Origin: an uncultured Eubacteriales bacterium
GTDB taxonomy: Bacteria; Bacillota; Clostridia; Lachnospirales; Lachnospiraceae
Assembly (NCBI GenBank): GCA_900319795.1
Contig: ONPU01000005.1
Coordinates: 1-64,000 of the forward strand
Reading direction: 5' to 3'
DNA length: 64,000 nucleotides
The notes under the pieces are model-generated. The model was not told where the DNA came from and searched no databases. It worked only from the letters and a program-made list of their open reading frames with translations. The translations under genes were made by a program, and so were the position numbers. Shown piece after piece: positions 23,888 to 33,453 of the stretch; the first letter of the stretch is position 1, and each line of letters starts with the position of its first letter.

Positions 23888-24829
23888 ATGGAAGAGAAAA
23901 AGACAGTAGTAATCGCTTTAGGCCACAGAGCGCTGGGGAATACGCTTCCTGAACAGAAGAGAGCGACAAAAGAGGCCGCCAAAGCAATTGCGGATATCGT
24001 TGAAACCGGTGCCAATGTCGTGATCCTTCACAGCAACTCGCAGCAGGTCAGTATGATCCATATGGCGTTCAATGAGTTTTCTCTCAATCATCCGGAGTAT
24101 ACCGCGGCGCCGATGTCCGTCTGCTCAGCGATGAGTCAGGGCTATATCGGATATGATCTGCAGAATTCCATTCGCGCCGAACTGATCACAAGGGGCATTC
24201 ATAAACCGGTAGCCACGGTGCTGACACAGGTACTGGTGGATCCTTACGACGAGGCTTTCTACAATCCTTCCAAAATCATCGGAAGGACTCTGACGAAAGA
24301 AGAGGCGGAAGCGGAAGAACGCAAAGGGAACTTCGTGACAAAGACTCCCGACGGGTGGAAGAGAATCATCGCTTCTCCGGAACCGAAGGAAATCATTGAA
24401 ATCGAGACAATCAAGACGCTCGTTTCGGCAGGTCAGATTGTGATCTGCTGCGGGGGCGGAGGAATTCCTGTGATGGAACAGGGAGTGGACTTAAGCGGCG
24501 CGTCCGCCGTAATTGAAAAAGATCTGATCGGAGGGCTTCTGGCCATCGAACTTGGCGCGGATACACTGATGATTCTGACCTCGGTGGATCAGGTCTCCCT
24601 GAATTACGGGTCTGTCAATGAAAAGCTTCTGTGGAAACTCAACGTCCGGGAAGCCCGGGCCTATATGGAAGAGAATCAGTTTGAGGCAGGATCCATGAAG
24701 CCGAAATTCGAGGCGGCGGCTGATTTTGTGGAGCTCGGATCGAACAGAAGAGCGATCATTACTTCAATTCCCCGGGCAAAAGCCGCTTATCTCGAGAAAG
24801 CGGGAACATTGATCGTCAATCAGCGCTGA
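23888..24829 (+). CDS. arcC: Carbamate kinase
   Basis: This 313-residue amino acid kinase-fold enzyme makes ATP from carbamoyl phosphate and ADP. Visible family parts are VIALGHRALGNTLPEQ at the start (usually G-G-N-A, here GHRAL), VVILHSNSQQV, SQGYIGYDLQNSI, CCGGGGIPV and ADTLMILTSVDQV. The first motif deviates from the usual ALGGNALL, with His-Arg in place of Gly-Asn, so activity should not be assumed without test. No arginine deiminase or ornithine carbamoyltransferase gene is adjacent; argH lies 34 kb away. A strong terminator follows. Confidence 0.88.
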   Translation: MEEKKTVVIALGHRALGNTLPEQKRATKEAAKAIADIVETGANVVILHSNSQQVSMIHMAFNEFSLNHPEYTAAPMSVCSAMSQGYIGYDLQNSIRAELITRGIHKPVATVLTQVLVDPYDEAFYNPSKIIGRTLTKEEAEAEERKGNFVTKTPDGWKRIIASPEPKEIIEIETIKTLVSAGQIVICCGGGGIPVMEQGVDLSGASAVIEKDLIGGLLAIELGADTLMILTSVDQVSLNYGSVNEKLLWKLNVREARAYMEENQFEAGSMKPKFEAAADFVELGSNRRAIITSIPRAKAAYLEKAGTLIVNQR

Positions 24830-24846
24830 AGGCGCTTAAAGAATGA

Positions 24847-24892
24847 AAGACAGAAAGAAGAGGCCCATCGGATGGCCTCTTCTCTCTGTCTT
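24847..24892 (+). terminator. Long rho-independent terminator after arcC
   Basis: AAGACAGAaAGAAGAGGCC pairs with GGCCTCTTCTcTCTGTCTT around an 8-base loop, a stem of about 18 bp. Downstream to 25030 I see only an AT-rich stretch with a 7-bp hairpin (24909-24935) and no gene. Confidence 0.85.
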
Positions 24893-25030
24893 ATTCTAAT
24901 GAGGGGGGAGATAGTAAGTGGTTCATCAACTATCTGATTAATACTATAAAGAAGATTTGTGTAGAGAGTATGTCCTTGTCAGAAAGAAAACGTGAAAAGT
25001 ATAAAGAAAATATAAACAAAAAGGGAGAAT

Positions 25031-25059
25031 TTGACGTAAGGCCCGCTTTGTTATACAAT
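25031..25059 (+). promoter_or_regulatory. Promoter of the murE-priA gene run
   Basis: TTGACG (25031-25036), 17 bases, TACAAT (25054-25059). The leader to the murE start is about 110 bases and contains CTGTCC/GGGACAG and GTGC/GCAC pairings; I do not recognise a riboswitch class. Confidence 0.65.
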
Positions 25060-25174
25060 ATTTAGTCAGTCTGTCCATGTGACGCACAAGAATTCGTATT
25101 TCGGGACAGAACGCTGAGTGCACAGTATAAATGGCACTTACATTTATAATAAAGAAATGAGTCGTGGAGAATTT

Positions 25175-26686
25175 ATGAGACTGAAAGCATTACTGGAAGG
25201 TACCGGATACAGGCTGATTTCCGGTACGGAGGAAGCGGAAATCAGCTCTGTTGTATATGATTCCCGGAAGATTGAGCCGGGTTCCCTCTTTATATGTATA
25301 GTCGGAGCAAACTCAGACGGGCACGATTACCTGTCGGCTGCCCGGGATTTGGGAGCTGCCGCGGTCGTAATCCGTGACGACCATGAAGAGGCTGTTTCCG
25401 CGATTCTTTCGGAAGAACAATCAGGCAGAGAAGACATGACGATTGTTTCCGTACCGGACACGAGAATAGCCCTTGCCTACGCTTCAGCGGCGTGGTTCGG
25501 GCATCCCGCGGACGAGATTCCCGTGATCGGAATCACCGGCACAAAAGGGAAAACCACCTCTACCTATATGATCCGGGCAATTCTCGAACACGCCGGCTAT
25601 AAAGTCGGCCTGATCGGAACAATTGAGCGGATTATCGGCGAGAAGCATATCCCTGCGCTCAATACGACCCCTGAATCCTATGTGGTGCAGGAATCTCTCC
25701 GCGAAATGATTGACGCGGGGATGAATATATGCGTCATGGAAGTTTCTTCCCAGGCGTTCAAGCTTCACCGCTGCGCAGGCATGACTTTTGAGATCGGCGT
25801 ATTTACGAACCTGTCACCGGATCATATCGGCCCCAATGAGCATGAGAGCTTTGAGGAGTATACCGAATGCAAATCCATGCTGTTTCGCCAGTCCAGACAG
25901 GGAATTGTCAATCTCGATGATCCTCATGTTCATGAGATCTTAAAAGGCCACACCTGTCCGATTGAGACATATGGAATTGAAAATGACAGAGCGGACCTTT
26001 CGGCCAAAGACCTTGTCTATGTCCATGAAAACGGTCATATCGGAATGAGATTCCGTATTGAAGGAAAGCTGAATATGGAAGCCGAGCTTCCGATTCCGGG
26101 AAAATTCTCGGTCTATAACGCTTTGACGGCGGCTGCTGTCTGTCTTCATTTTCAGATCGCGCAGGAAGATATCCGGAAAGCGCTTGCGGAAGTCAAGGTG
26201 AGAGGCCGCCTGGAAACCGTAAAGGTATCCGATTCCTTCTCCCTCATGATCGACTATGCGCACAACGCCATGGCTCTTAAGAGTCTCCTTACAGAACTTC
26301 GGGACTACAATCCGGGAAGAATTGTCTGTGTCTTCGGATGCGGCGGGAACAGAGCCCGGGCGAGGAGATTTGAAATGGGAGAAGTATCCGGAAAACTGGC
26401 GGATCTTACGATCATCACATCGGATAATCCGCGTTTTGAGGATCCGGAAGCAATTATGGATGACATCGTGGAAGGATTCTCCAAAACCGGAGGCAGCTAT
26501 ATCCGGATCGCGGACAGAAAGGAAGCCATTCGGAACGCGATTGTGAACGGACAGCCGGGCGACCTGATTGTTCTTGCCGGAAAAGGGCATGAAGACTATC
26601 AGGAAATTCGGGGCAAAAAGTACCCGATGGATGAGAGAGTACTGATTGCGGAGATCCTTCGGGAGGAACAGGAAAAAAACAAGTAA
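25175..26686 (+). CDS. murE: UDP-MurNAc-tripeptide synthetase (DAP-adding)
   Basis: MurE adds the third amino acid to the peptidoglycan precursor. The P-loop GITGTKGKTTSTYMI, SSQAFKLHR (N-terminal carbamylated Lys equivalent in the family nearby) and IDYAHN are present, and the SDNPRFEDP motif near the C-terminus is the DNPR signature that selects meso-diaminopimelate over lysine. The asd gene at 60.6 kb feeds that amino acid's pathway. The protein has 503 residues with ATG 25175 after GTGGAG; an upstream ATG at 25118 would add 19 residues without a ribosome binding site. Confidence 0.95.
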   Translation: MRLKALLEGTGYRLISGTEEAEISSVVYDSRKIEPGSLFICIVGANSDGHDYLSAARDLGAAAVVIRDDHEEAVSAILSEEQSGREDMTIVSVPDTRIALAYASAAWFGHPADEIPVIGITGTKGKTTSTYMIRAILEHAGYKVGLIGTIERIIGEKHIPALNTTPESYVVQESLREMIDAGMNICVMEVSSQAFKLHRCAGMTFEIGVFTNLSPDHIGPNEHESFEEYTECKSMLFRQSRQGIVNLDDPHVHEILKGHTCPIETYGIENDRADLSAKDLVYVHENGHIGMRFRIEGKLNMEAELPIPGKFSVYNALTAAAVCLHFQIAQEDIRKALAEVKVRGRLETVKVSDSFSLMIDYAHNAMALKSLLTELRDYNPGRIVCVFGCGGNRARARRFEMGEVSGKLADLTIITSDNPRFEDPEAIMDDIVEGFSKTGGSYIRIADRKEAIRNAIVNGQPGDLIVLAGKGHEDYQEIRGKKYPMDERVLIAEILREEQEKNK

Positions 26687-26710
26687 GAAGGAGAGCGGAT
26701 CGACATCGAA

Positions 26711-28708
26711 GTGAAGTATGAGTATGCGGAAGTAATCGTGGATATCGCGTCGGAAAAGCTGGACAGGCCCTTTGTCTACCATATTCCTGAGGAGCTTGCC
26801 ACAGAGGTTTCCGCCGGTTCGGTGGTGCGCATCCCTTTCGGGAGCCGTGAAATCACCGGATATGTCGTGGGATTGAAAAGAGAGCGCCCGGAAGGGGATT
26901 TTGAGATCCGGGATATCCTGGAGATCCGGACCGGAACCGATACCGCGGAGGAACATATGCTCCGTCTGGCGGTATGGATGAGCGGCTATTACGGCTCTAC
27001 GACGATTCAGGCCCTCAAGACCTGCATACCCATTCGAAAAAGGGTGCGGTCCAGGAAGAAAAAGGACGCTGTGGCGGCTGTCCCTGAACCGGGACCGGCA
27101 GATACGCCAAATGAAGCCCAGCAGGCAGCTGTAGAGGCTGTTTATAAGGAATGGGAAAACAGCAACAGGACGATCCTTATAAATGGGGTAACGGGAAGCG
27201 GCAAGACACTCGTATATACCGAACTGATTGACCGGATCCTTGGTGAGGGACGTCAGGCGATTGTGCTCATTCCCGAGATTGCGCTCACGCGCCAGACGGT
27301 TGCTCGGTTTATCAGGCGTTTCGGAAACAGGGTATCCTTTCTCCATTCCAGACTGTCGAACGGAGAGCGCTACGATCAGATGAAAGCGGCCAGAAACGGA
27401 GACATTTCCGTTATGGTAGGACCCAGATCGGCTTTGTTCACACCGTTTCCGAAGCTCGGGCTCATCATTATCGACGAAGAACATGAGACGAGCTATCACT
27501 CCGAGTCCATGCCGCGTTATCAGGCACATGAGGTGGCGGAATTTCGTGTGCGAGAGGAGGACGCGCACCTGGTTTTGGGATCGGCAACTCCTTCTTTGGA
27601 ATCGGCATGGAGAGCCAGGCAGGGAGAGTATCTGGAGATCCGGCTCCCCAATCGCTACGGCAATGCGGTCCTTCCGGAAACGAGAATCATCGATATGCGT
27701 GCGGAGCTTGCTTCCGGCAACAGATCCATATTGAGTGAAGCTCTTCAGAAGGAGATCGCGGACCGCCTCGAAAAGAAAGAACAGGTGATGCTCTTCCTCA
27801 ACAGAAGAGGATATTCCGGGGCAGTCAGCTGCCGGTCCTGCGGGGAAAAAATCGGATGTCCCCACTGCGATGTTTCGTTGGTGCGGCACCGGAACGGAAA
27901 ACTGATCTGTCATTACTGCGGATATGAAAGGGACGATGTCACACTCTGTCCGAACTGCGGTTCTCCATATATAGGAGGTATGTCTGTAGGAACGGAGATG
28001 GTGGAGGAAATCGTCCGGAATACATTTCCGAAAAGCCGGGTTCTTCGGATGGACTCGGATACGACAAAAGGGAAAGACGGTCACGTGAAGATTCTGGAGC
28101 GCTTCGCGTCCGGAAAGGCGGATATTCTGATCGGCACGCAGATGATCGTCAAAGGGCATGATTTCCCGAATGTTACTCTCGTAGGTGTCCTTCTGGCGGA
28201 TCTGTCCCTTAACAGTGATGATTACAGGGCTTCCGAGAGGACTTACGGACTGATCACCCAGGCAGTGGGACGCGCCGGGAGAGCTCAGAAAAAGGGACTC
28301 GCGCTGATACAGACCTATCAGCCGGAGCATTTTGCGGTGAAGGCGGCCGCGGCGCAGGACTATGAGGCATTTTACAAAGAGGAAACAGAATTCCGTTCTT
28401 TGATGGCCTATCCTCCCTGCGGTCAGATGTGCGCGATCTTCGGTTTCGCGGAAGATGAAGAGAAACTGACGGAAGCGATGGGACACATCCGAAGCTTTCT
28501 GAAGAAGATTGATCCGGAAAATGTGCTTTATGCGATCGGTCCCGCGCCGATGAGCGTTGGAAAGGTGGCGGACCGGTACAGACAGGTGATCTATCTGAGA
28601 AACAGGGACCGTGATAAGCTGGTAAAAGCCAGAGAACTGACGGAAGAATATGTAGCGATTAACAGCGGATTTTCGGAGATCAGTATTCAGTATGATTTCC
28701 ACTGCTGA
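26711..28708 (+). CDS. priA: Primosomal helicase PriA
   Basis: PriA restarts stalled replication forks. The 665-residue protein has the N-terminal DNA-end-binding domain, the Walker A motif NGVTGSGKTLVY, the DEEH box (IIIDEEHETSYH), and a zinc-binding region with four CxxC pairs (CRSCGEKIGCPHC, CHYC, CPNC) followed by the helicase C part with GTQMIVKGHDF and QAVGRAGR. The start is GTG 26711, because AEVIVDIASEKLDRPF is the normal N-terminus; the AAGGAG at 26688-26693 is 17 bases away, longer than usual. It follows murE by 24 bases. Confidence 0.95.
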   Translation: MKYEYAEVIVDIASEKLDRPFVYHIPEELATEVSAGSVVRIPFGSREITGYVVGLKRERPEGDFEIRDILEIRTGTDTAEEHMLRLAVWMSGYYGSTTIQALKTCIPIRKRVRSRKKKDAVAAVPEPGPADTPNEAQQAAVEAVYKEWENSNRTILINGVTGSGKTLVYTELIDRILGEGRQAIVLIPEIALTRQTVARFIRRFGNRVSFLHSRLSNGERYDQMKAARNGDISVMVGPRSALFTPFPKLGLIIIDEEHETSYHSESMPRYQAHEVAEFRVREEDAHLVLGSATPSLESAWRARQGEYLEIRLPNRYGNAVLPETRIIDMRAELASGNRSILSEALQKEIADRLEKKEQVMLFLNRRGYSGAVSCRSCGEKIGCPHCDVSLVRHRNGKLICHYCGYERDDVTLCPNCGSPYIGGMSVGTEMVEEIVRNTFPKSRVLRMDSDTTKGKDGHVKILERFASGKADILIGTQMIVKGHDFPNVTLVGVLLADLSLNSDDYRASERTYGLITQAVGRAGRAQKKGLALIQTYQPEHFAVKAAAAQDYEAFYKEETEFRSLMAYPPCGQMCAIFGFAEDEEKLTEAMGHIRSFLKKIDPENVLYAIGPAPMSVGKVADRYRQVIYLRNRDRDKLVKARELTEEYVAINSGFSEISIQYDFHC

Positions 28709-28733
28709 TATAGTTTAAGGAGAAAAGAAAAAA

Positions 28734-29225
28734 ATGGCGCTTCGTACGGTGAGAACGGATGGAGATCCTGTTCTGGAAAAGAAATGCAAGGAAGTGAAAA
28801 TCATGACCCCGCGTCTTAAGACGCTGATCGAGGATATGATGGAGACGATGTATGAGGAAAACGGCGTGGGTCTTGCCGCTCCTCAGGTAGGTGTACTCCG
28901 CAGAATTGTCGTGATCGACTGCTCCTCCGAGGAACAGCCGGATGACGGCCCGTTTGTACTGATCAATCCGGTAATCGTCGAAAGAGAAGGTGAGCAGACC
29001 GGAGATGAGGGCTGTCTTTCGGTACCCGGAAAGGTCGGCACCGTCACAAGGCCGCAGAAGGTGGTGTGTGAAGCGCTCAATGAGGAGATGCAGCCGATCC
29101 GTATCGAGGCGGAGAATCTTCTGGCCAGGGCGATCTGCCATGAACTGGATCATCTGGAGGGACATCTCTATACGGAACTGGTTGAAGGAGAACTGCGCGA
29201 CGTGCAGTATGCCGAGGAGGAATAA
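28734..29225 (+). CDS. def: Peptide deformylase
   Basis: Removes the formyl group from the N-terminal methionine of new proteins. The three motifs are intact: GVGLAAPQVG, EGCLSVPG (metal Cys) and HELDHLEG (two metal His and the catalytic Glu). The 163-residue length is normal for the clostridial form. It precedes fmt by three bases, the usual pairing with the enzyme that adds the formyl group. Confidence 0.96.
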   Translation: MALRTVRTDGDPVLEKKCKEVKIMTPRLKTLIEDMMETMYEENGVGLAAPQVGVLRRIVVIDCSSEEQPDDGPFVLINPVIVEREGEQTGDEGCLSVPGKVGTVTRPQKVVCEALNEEMQPIRIEAENLLARAICHELDHLEGHLYTELVEGELRDVQYAEEE

Positions 29226-29228
29226 AGG

Positions 29229-30173
29229 ATGAAGATTGTCTTCATGGGGACTCCTGACTTCGCTGCCGGGATTCTGAGAGCGCTGTGCGAAGAAGGCTAT
29301 GAGGTGGCTGCCTGCGTGACCCAGCCGGATAAACCGAAGGGCAGGAAAAAGGAGATCGTACCGGGGCCCACAGCTTCGGAGGCTTTGAAACGAAATATTC
29401 CTCTTTTACAGCCCCTGAAAATGAAGGATCCGGAGTTCCTCGGCCGCCTGAATGAGATTCATCCGGATCTCATCGTGGTTGCCGCCTTCGGAAGGATTAT
29501 TCCGAAAGTGATCCTGGATCTGCCGGCCTATGGCTGCGTTAACGTTCATGCGTCGCTGCTTCCGGCCTGGCGGGGCGCGTCGCCGATCCAGCATATGATT
29601 TTGAACGGAGACCGTGTCGGCGGTGTGACGATCATGCGGATGGACGAAGGGCTGGATACGGGAGATATTATTTCCGTAAAAGAAGTGCCCCTTTCGGACG
29701 ATGAGACCGGAGGAAGCCTTTTTGACAGGCTTATGGAAGAGGGCAGCCGCCTCCTCTGCGAGACGATTCCCCATATTGAAGACGGCACGGCCGTTTATAC
29801 GGCTCAGCCCGAAGAAAGCACGACGCCGTATGCCTCGATGATTACGAAAGAATCCGGGCATATGGACTGGACGAAGAGCGCAGTGGAACTTGAGCGAATG
29901 GTCCGGGCCTATGATCCGTGGCCGGGAGCGTGGACTGTCTCGGACGGGAAGAGAATCCGGATCTGGAAGACGACCGTTGCCGAAAATCCCTCCCGTTCCG
30001 CCGACGACATGAAGCCGGGACAGATTGTCTCTCTTTCTGACAGCGGTATCGAAGTATACTGCGGTGACGGCGTCCTTATCATCACGGAACTTCAGGCAGA
30101 GGGAAAGAAGAGGATGAAAGCGGCGGATTACCTCCGCGGACTGAGGACAAAGCCCGATTCTTTCGAACTGTAA
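29229..30173 (+). CDS. fmt: Methionyl-tRNA formyltransferase
   Basis: Formylates initiator methionyl-tRNA using 10-formyl-tetrahydrofolate. KIVFMGTPDFAA opens the formyltransferase domain, and NVHASLLPAWRGASPIQ with the downstream Asp in DEGLDTGDI gives the Asn-His-Asp set. The C-terminal OB-like domain ends with MKAADYLRG. 314 residues, as expected. AAAGGATG just upstream couples it with def. Confidence 0.96.
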   Translation: MKIVFMGTPDFAAGILRALCEEGYEVAACVTQPDKPKGRKKEIVPGPTASEALKRNIPLLQPLKMKDPEFLGRLNEIHPDLIVVAAFGRIIPKVILDLPAYGCVNVHASLLPAWRGASPIQHMILNGDRVGGVTIMRMDEGLDTGDIISVKEVPLSDDETGGSLFDRLMEEGSRLLCETIPHIEDGTAVYTAQPEESTTPYASMITKESGHMDWTKSAVELERMVRAYDPWPGAWTVSDGKRIRIWKTTVAENPSRSADDMKPGQIVSLSDSGIEVYCGDGVLIITELQAEGKKRMKAADYLRGLRTKPDSFEL

Positions 30174-30241
30174 ATCAGGGTGAATCTGAAAGAACAGCTG
30201 ACGTGTACCTATAAAAATGATGGAAAATGAGGTGAGCGCAA

Positions 30242-31615
30242 GTGGCGGAAACCAGCAGGGAAATAGCACTCAAGATCCTTACGGAGATCAGTGAAAACGG
30301 AATATACAGCCATAAGGCGATCCATGGAGCGCTGGAGAAATATCAGTTCCTTCCCAAAAGGGACCGCGCGCTTATCACAAGGATCTGCGAAGGAACGGTC
30401 GAGCGTATGATTGAACTGGATTATATTATCGACTGTTTTGCCACGGTGCCGACTTCCAAAATGAAGCCGGTCATAAGGGATATTTTAAGGAGCGGGGTCT
30501 ATCAGATTCTCTTCTGTGATTCCGTTCCGGATGCCGCGGCTGTGAACGAAGCAGTGCGTTTAACCCAGATCAGAGGGTTTTACAATCTGAAAGGATTTGT
30601 AAACGGCGTACTTCGGTCTGTCATTCGCGGAAAGGACGAGATTCCCTATCCTGACCGCAGGGAGGAGCCGGTCAGATATCTTTCGGTCACCTATTCCATG
30701 CCGGAATGGATCGTGAAAGACTGGCTCTCAGAATACGGGATGTTTGTGACGGAACGGATTCTCGAGGCGATGCTGAAGGAACGCCCGACGACGGTCCGCT
30801 ACAAAACGGGAAAAGCCAATGCCAGAGCGATCACGGAATCCATGGAAGCGCAGGGAGTAACCGTTCGCCATGCGCCTTACCTTCCGTACGCGTATTATAT
30901 TTCCGATTTCAATTATCTGCCTGCCCTCAACGCGTTTAAAGAGGGCTGGATCTGGCCTCAGGATGTGGCATCCATGCTGGTCGGAGAGGCTGCCGGACCC
31001 AATAAGGGCGACACAATCTTTGACCTGTGCGCCGCTCCCGGCGGGAAAAGTCTCCATCTGGCGGACAAGATGGAGAATTACGGCATGGTTGAGGCGAGGG
31101 ATCTGACAGAGGAGAAAGTGGCTCTCATCAGGGAGAATATCCGGAGATCCAATCTGGTTAATATCCGTACCCAGGTGATGGACGCCCTGGTCTTTGATCC
31201 GGATTCGGAGGAACGGGCGGACATCGTCATCTGTGACCTTCCCTGCTCGGGTCTTGGCGTGGCCGGGAGAAAGGCGGATATCAAATACCGGATTACAGAG
31301 GAGAAAATTGACGCTCTCGCGGAACTGCAGAAAGAGATTCTGAAAAATGCGGTACGCTATGTCCGTCCCGGCGGCCACCTGATTTACAGTACCTGTACAA
31401 TCAGCAGCAAGGAAAATACAGGCGTAAGGGAGTGGGCCCTTAAGAACCTTCCGCTGGAGGCGGAGTCTCTGGATCCGTTCATCCCGAAGATTCTTAAAAG
31501 ACTCACAACGGAAGAAGGGTATCTGCAGCTTCTGCCCGGCATTCACGATACGGACGGATTCTTTATCGCCCGTTTCCGGAAAAAGTCAGGCAGTACGCAC
31601 TTTTTGGATATTTAA
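30242..31615 (+). CDS. rsmB: 16S rRNA (cytosine-967 C5) methyltransferase
   Basis: This 457-residue protein has an N-terminal NusB-like RNA-binding domain (residues 1-140) and a SAM-dependent methyltransferase domain. FDLCAAPGGKSLHLADKM is the SAM-binding motif, and the two catalytic cysteines are in CDLPCSGLGV (motif IV) and STCTIS (motif VI). It starts with GTG at 30242, with GAGGTGA upstream; an in-frame TGA just before rules out a longer form. In related genomes a zinc metallopeptidase gene often lies between fmt and rsmB; here there are only 68 bases. Confidence 0.94.
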   Translation: MAETSREIALKILTEISENGIYSHKAIHGALEKYQFLPKRDRALITRICEGTVERMIELDYIIDCFATVPTSKMKPVIRDILRSGVYQILFCDSVPDAAAVNEAVRLTQIRGFYNLKGFVNGVLRSVIRGKDEIPYPDRREEPVRYLSVTYSMPEWIVKDWLSEYGMFVTERILEAMLKERPTTVRYKTGKANARAITESMEAQGVTVRHAPYLPYAYYISDFNYLPALNAFKEGWIWPQDVASMLVGEAAGPNKGDTIFDLCAAPGGKSLHLADKMENYGMVEARDLTEEKVALIRENIRRSNLVNIRTQVMDALVFDPDSEERADIVICDLPCSGLGVAGRKADIKYRITEEKIDALAELQKEILKNAVRYVRPGGHLIYSTCTISSKENTGVREWALKNLPLEAESLDPFIPKILKRLTTEEGYLQLLPGIHDTDGFFIARFRKKSGSTHFLDI

Positions 31616-31652
31616 TGGTTTATATATCATATAGAAAAACCGGACAGGTGAG

Positions 31653-32708
31653 ATGGATAACACAGAAGGAGTAAAGGAAAGGGATCTGGAATCCCTGACT
31701 TTTGAAGAGCTGACGGAGGCTGTGGTAAAGTGCGGGGAAAAACCGTATCGCGCCGCGCAGATTTTTTCACATGTGCATGCACATGCGGCAGCTTCTTACG
31801 AAGAACTGAATAATCTTCCGAAGAGTCTGAGAACATCGCTGTCAGAGCTGTATCCTTTTGCCGCGCCCAAAACCGAGGCGCTGCAGGTTTCGCGTCTGGA
31901 CGGCACGCGCAAGTATCTGTTCCGCTTCGCGGACGGAGCTTCCGTGGAAAGCGTTCGGATGAGCTATCATCACGGACATACGGTCTGCATTTCCTCACAG
32001 GTGGGATGCAGGATGGGCTGTCTTTTCTGCGCCTCGACCCTCAATGGTCTTGTCCGGAATCTGACTGCCGGTGAAATGCTCGCGCAGATTTACGCCGTGA
32101 TCCGGGACGGAGGAGAGAGGATCTCGAATGTCGTGGTGATGGGCTGCGGGGAACCGATGGACAACTATGATGAACTGGTACGGTTCATCAGACTGCTTAC
32201 GGATATGAGGGGACAGGCGCTCAGTATCAGGAGCATCACCGTCTCCACCTGCGGAGTCGTACCGGGAATCAGAAAACTGGCCGCGGAAGATCTCCCCGTC
32301 AATTTGGCGCTTTCCCTGCACGCGCCCAATGATGAGATCAGGAAAACCATTATGCCTTCCGCGCGAAAATGGGCACTTCATGAGATTCTTGCCGCCATGA
32401 GGGAATACTATGAGAGCAACCGGAGAAGGCTCACATTTGAATACAGTCTGATCAAAGGAGTCAACGACAGTGAGGAATGCGCGGACGAGCTTGCCCGGCT
32501 GTTAAACGGTTATAACGCGCTGGTAAATCTGATTCCGGTAAATCCGGTTACCGAACGGGGGCTTAAAGAACCGTCGAGGGAGCAGGTGATCCGCTTTCAG
32601 AAAAAACTTGAAAAACACGGAATTCATGTTACTATTAGAAGGGAAATGGGCAGAGATATCGACGGCGCCTGCGGGCAGCTGCGACAACGCTCTGAACTAA
32701 ACGGATAA
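31653..32708 (+). CDS. rlmN: Radical SAM rRNA/tRNA (adenine C2) methyltransferase
   Basis: Methylates C2 of A2503 in 23S rRNA and of A37 in some tRNAs. The iron-sulfur motif is GCRMGCLFCAS (C-x3-C-x2-C), followed by VVMGCGEPMDNY, LSLHAPND and ETTFEYSLIKGVND-like FEYSLIKGVNDS; the methyl-carrying Cys is in GACGQL at the end. Length of 351 is normal. It follows rsmB by 37 bases. Confidence 0.95.
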   Translation: MDNTEGVKERDLESLTFEELTEAVVKCGEKPYRAAQIFSHVHAHAAASYEELNNLPKSLRTSLSELYPFAAPKTEALQVSRLDGTRKYLFRFADGASVESVRMSYHHGHTVCISSQVGCRMGCLFCASTLNGLVRNLTAGEMLAQIYAVIRDGGERISNVVVMGCGEPMDNYDELVRFIRLLTDMRGQALSIRSITVSTCGVVPGIRKLAAEDLPVNLALSLHAPNDEIRKTIMPSARKWALHEILAAMREYYESNRRRLTFEYSLIKGVNDSEECADELARLLNGYNALVNLIPVNPVTERGLKEPSREQVIRFQKKLEKHGIHVTIRREMGRDIDGACGQLRQRSELNG

Positions 32709-32716
32709 GGGTTACA

Positions 32717-33451
32717 ATGAAATCATATTCGGCTACTGATGTAGGTCAGAAGAGAAAAATTAATCAGGACAGCATATTCGCCTCGGATAAGCCGGTCGGA
32801 AATCTTCCGAATCTTTATATCGTAGCAGATGGCATGGGCGGTCAGAACGCGGGAGATTTCGCTTCAAAGTACACGGTCAACGTCATCTGTGCTTATATAA
32901 AGGAAAGCAAGGAACAGAATCCGATCAAGCTGATAGACGGGGCAATTCGTCTTGCCAATAAAGGCCTTCTGGAAGAGGCTTCGGCACATCCGGAACTCTT
33001 CGGAATGGGCACGACGGTAGTGGTGACGACGGTAATTGAGGAATATGCTTATACGGCAAATATCGGCGACAGTCGTCTCTATCTTTATGACGGAGAACTG
33101 AAACAGATTACAAAAGACCATTCTCTTGTGGAAGAGATGGTGAGAATGGGTGAAATCACGGAAGAAGAAGCGAGAGTTCATCCTGACAGGCATGTGATTA
33201 CAAGAGCGGTCGGGGTAACGGAAGACGCTGAGCCGGACTTCTTTGATTTTCTCCTTGAGCCCGGGGCCATGATCCTCATGTGCTCGGACGGACTCAGCAA
33301 TATGATTGAAGACGAGGATATCCGAAAGATTCTTTCTAAGGGTGGTTCACTCAAGAAGCTGACAGAAACTCTGATCGGCAAGGCGAATGAAAACGGCGGG
33401 AAGGACAACATCGCGGTGATTCTGACGAAACCCGATGCGGACGAGGTATAG
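32717..33451 (+). CDS. stp: PP2C-type serine/threonine phosphatase
   Basis: The 244-residue protein has the metal-binding Asp residues of the PP2C family in VADGMGGQNAGDFAS, NIGDSRLYLY, LMCSDGLSN and GGKDNIAVIL. It reverses phosphorylation by the PASTA kinase, whose gene starts two bases after its stop; this pair controls cell wall growth and other processes in Firmicutes. Confidence 0.96.
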   Translation: MKSYSATDVGQKRKINQDSIFASDKPVGNLPNLYIVADGMGGQNAGDFASKYTVNVICAYIKESKEQNPIKLIDGAIRLANKGLLEEASAHPELFGMGTTVVVTTVIEEYAYTANIGDSRLYLYDGELKQITKDHSLVEEMVRMGEITEEEARVHPDRHVITRAVGVTEDAEPDFFDFLLEPGAMILMCSDGLSNMIEDEDIRKILSKGGSLKKLTETLIGKANENGGKDNIAVILTKPDADEV

Positions 33452-33453
33452 GA

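Noticed and set aside
25940..28702. A 920-codon open frame on the minus strand
   Set aside because: It lies opposite the murE 3' end and priA, both clear genes. The frame has no ribosome binding site or domain and is explained by codon bias of the sense strand.
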